A stretch of 43,160 bases of DNA, taken from JAWXBM01 sp964602895 (GTDB lineage: Bacteria; Pseudomonadota; Gammaproteobacteria; Xanthomonadales; SZUA-36). Numbering within the stretch: the first letter of the stretch is position 1; every line of letters starts with the position of its first letter. The position numbers and the translations under genes were made by a program. The stretch lies in contig CAZRTG010000006.1 in the NCBI GenBank assembly GCA_964602895.1, positions 1 through 43,160 on the forward strand, in the 5' to 3' direction. The notes beneath the pieces are model-generated. The model searched no databases, had not been told where the DNA came from, and was given only the letters and a program-made list of their open reading frames with translations. This document shows, in pieces, positions 41,289-43,160 of this stretch.

Positions 41289-43160
41289 ATGAAATACATT
41301 CCAAAAACTGTTATTAATCAATCGATCAGAATTACGTCGATAATACTCGCGGCAGTGTCTCCGCTGGTTTGTTCCGCTGCGGTGTTGGAAGAGGTAATTG
41401 TTACTGCACAGAAACATGAGCAGAGTCTGGGAGATGTTGATATTTCCATTACCGCTTTTACGGGCAATCAACTTTCTCAATTGGGTTATACCAATACCGT
41501 CGATGTTGCAGCACAAACGCCAGGCCTCAACTTCTCGCAGGAACATCCATATGTGACTGGCCTGTCAATAAGGGGGGTCTCACAGCGTGATTTCTCCAGT
41601 CACAACGAACCTCCCGTTGCGACCTATGTGGATGGCGCCTATGTCAGTACGATGGGTGCGGCACACGCGCAAATGTTCGACCTGGAACGGGTTGAGGTTC
41701 TCAGGGGGCCGCAAGGCACATTGTTCGGGCGTAACGCCACGGGTGGGCTCCTGCATTACATTACGCGGAAACCCATGGAAGAATTTGATGCCTACGCGGA
41801 ACTGACCGTTGCAGATTACAGCCAGGTGATTTTCCAGGGTGCGATCGGCGGTGCCATTACGAAAAATGTTCTGGGCCGCCTGTCTGTAGCCAGCAACTAT
41901 CACGATGGCTGGGTCAAGAACCGTATCGGTGACGATCTGTTTGATACGGGAGAATACTCCCTGAGGGGGCAATTGCTCTTTCAGATAAGCGATCAGACGG
42001 ATCTGCTGCTGAAAGCGCATCACACAAAAGACAGCGCTAACGGGGCTGGTTTCACCCATACTCCGAACGCATATGCACCGGATGGCCTGGGTTACAGGGT
42101 AGGCCGGGACGAATTGGCCACCTATTCCGAGTTCATCGGTTCCGGCGCTCTTTTCCAAACCTGCCCGGGCTGTGATGCGTTTGGATACCGTGAACCGGAT
42201 ACGGATCCCAGAACCGGTTCGTATGATCAGGTCGGTGATTTTGATCGGGACATAAGCGGCATCACCGGCACACTTACCGTGGATCTCGGCGGTATAACAC
42301 TGACTTCCATCACAGACCTCTTCGACATGGAAATGAACGTGTTGCAGGATATAGACGCTTCCCCAATCAAGCAGCTGGACTACTATGTTGAGCAGGACCT
42401 CAAGCAATTTTCCCAGGAACTGCGCCTGAATGGCAAATCCGAACGTCTGACCTGGATCACCGGTGTCTACTACCTCAACATCGATAATCAGACAGCAGCC
42501 GGGCTCTCGCCGTTCAATATTGCCCCTTTCGTTGGACTGCACTTCCCGGGAGCTTTTGTTCCCTACAACACCGGTTTCACTGCCGATACGGATACGGAGT
42601 CGTGGGCGATTTTCGGTCACCTGGAGTATGCCTTGACGGACCAGTGGTCGATCACTACGGCGTTGCGCTACACCGAGGACGACAAGGAGGCCGATTACGT
42701 GCTGTCCGATGATATCCCCACCCCGGATCTGTATTTCAACAGGAATACGGCTCCCAATGCGGTGTTGGGATTTGAGAATGTGTCTGCAAAAGTCAGCGTG
42801 AACTGGAAGCCTGACGACAATACGTTGGTCTATCTTAGTTATGATCGGGGACACAAGGCGGGGAGCTTCAATTATCCGTTCATCCCGCCAAATGACCTTT
42901 CCCCCGCCGGAGTCGCCAGCTTCTTCTCTACTTTGTCATATGATCAGGAAGAGCTGAGCAGTTATGAATTGGGCTATAAGAGCAGCTTTCTGGACGGTCG
43001 GGTCAGGTTGAACGCCGATTTATTCTACTACGACTACAAGGACTATCAGGCCTCGTTTTTTGTAGACCTTGTGAATTTTGTGGGTAACCTGGATGCGGAA
43101 GTTGTGGGTGGCGAGTTGGAATTATTCATGATCACCACGGTTCGACTGGAACTGGTGTTG
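41289..43160 (+). CDS. TonB-dependent outer-membrane receptor (third, partial)
   Basis: The frame opens at ATG 41289 and is still open at the window edge, giving 624 codons. A signal peptide (cleavage near residue 31 after VCSAA) is followed by the TonB box LEEVIVTAQK, a plug with VEVLRGPQGTLFGRNATGG and HYITRKPM, and barrel strands with typical repeats (LTWITGVYYLNIDNQTA, SYELGYKSSFLDGRVRLN). The C-terminal 100 or so residues are missing because the window ends. The plug is of the FGRNATGG subtype, unlike the other two receptors here, so the three are not recent duplicates. Confidence 0.92.
   Translation, partial: MKYIPKTVINQSIRITSIILAAVSPLVCSAAVLEEVIVTAQKHEQSLGDVDISITAFTGNQLSQLGYTNTVDVAAQTPGLNFSQEHPYVTGLSIRGVSQRDFSSHNEPPVATYVDGAYVSTMGAAHAQMFDLERVEVLRGPQGTLFGRNATGGLLHYITRKPMEEFDAYAELTVADYSQVIFQGAIGGAITKNVLGRLSVASNYHDGWVKNRIGDDLFDTGEYSLRGQLLFQISDQTDLLLKAHHTKDSANGAGFTHTPNAYAPDGLGYRVGRDELATYSEFIGSGALFQTCPGCDAFGYREPDTDPRTGSYDQVGDFDRDISGITGTLTVDLGGITLTSITDLFDMEMNVLQDIDASPIKQLDYYVEQDLKQFSQELRLNGKSERLTWITGVYYLNIDNQTAAGLSPFNIAPFVGLHFPGAFVPYNTGFTADTDTESWAIFGHLEYALTDQWSITTALRYTEDDKEADYVLSDDIPTPDLYFNRNTAPNAVLGFENVSAKVSVNWKPDDNTLVYLSYDRGHKAGSFNYPFIPPNDLSPAGVASFFSTLSYDQEELSSYELGYKSSFLDGRVRLNADLFYYDYKDYQASFFVDLVNFVGNLDAEVVGGELELFMITTVRLELVL

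Noticed and set aside
41580..42854. A 424-codon open frame on the minus strand
   Set aside because: It is antisense to the third TonB receptor, whose plug and barrel motifs are clear on the plus strand.

Overview
The window looks like a chromosomal accessory region of a gammaproteobacterium with moderate G+C. The signs are an outer membrane with three TonB-dependent receptors, a Tat-exported flavoprotein, tightly overlapping operons, and a hairpin repeat of the REP type common in that class. The genus cannot be read from the sequence. No tRNA, rRNA, CRISPR array, integrase or transposase was recognised.

Left part (1-4550): a decayed MgtA-type Mg2+ P-type ATPase, reduced to about 1.0 kb with frameshifts and internal deletions. 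It is followed by an autoregulated-looking Fic AMP-transferase gene behind a triple inverted/direct repeat, and by a translationally coupled pair (an uncharacterised lipoprotein and a DUF3047 protein).

Metal-resistance part (4660-11015): a compact mercury operon (merR divergent from merT-merP-merA), then a tightly packed arsenic operon: arsR, arsI (C-As lyase), thioredoxin-type arsC and acr3. The ars operon is bracketed by two 95%-identical 165-bp segments. One is the 3' end of an intact DUF6544-type gene to its right; the other is an orphan 3' fragment of the same gene to its left. A REP-like hairpin sits at the right edge of this part.

Catabolic part (11047-43160, right end open): a dense block of enzymes for an unidentified, probably nitrogen-containing (cyclic amide or N-heterocyclic) substrate. 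It holds a three-subunit molybdenum hydroxylase with its own MoaD/ThiS-like protein and a TauD/TfdA dioxygenase; a TonB receptor; a creatinase/ectoine-hydrolase-like M24 protein; a GntR regulator; a UbiD-type decarboxylase; a flavin amine-oxidase-like protein; and an NSS transporter. It continues with a D-glutamate-cyclase-family protein, HyuA-HyuB (ATP-dependent hydantoinase/oxoprolinase), an MDR oxidoreductase and a berberine-bridge-like flavoprotein. The rest is two MFS permeases, a secreted asparaginase-like protein, a decayed cytochrome c, a DUF1989 protein and two more TonB receptors, the last running off the window.

A plausible reading is: receptor uptake, then hydroxylation or oxidation by the Mo enzyme, flavoproteins and dioxygenase, then decarboxylation by UbiD and C-N bond hydrolysis by HyuAB, the M24 protein and the asparaginase-like protein. 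The substrate is not established. A 20-bp palindrome next to the GntR gene recurs in weaker form in two other divergent promoters of the block. A separate AT-rich 15-mer recurs in three divergent promoters farther right. These suggest two local regulons.
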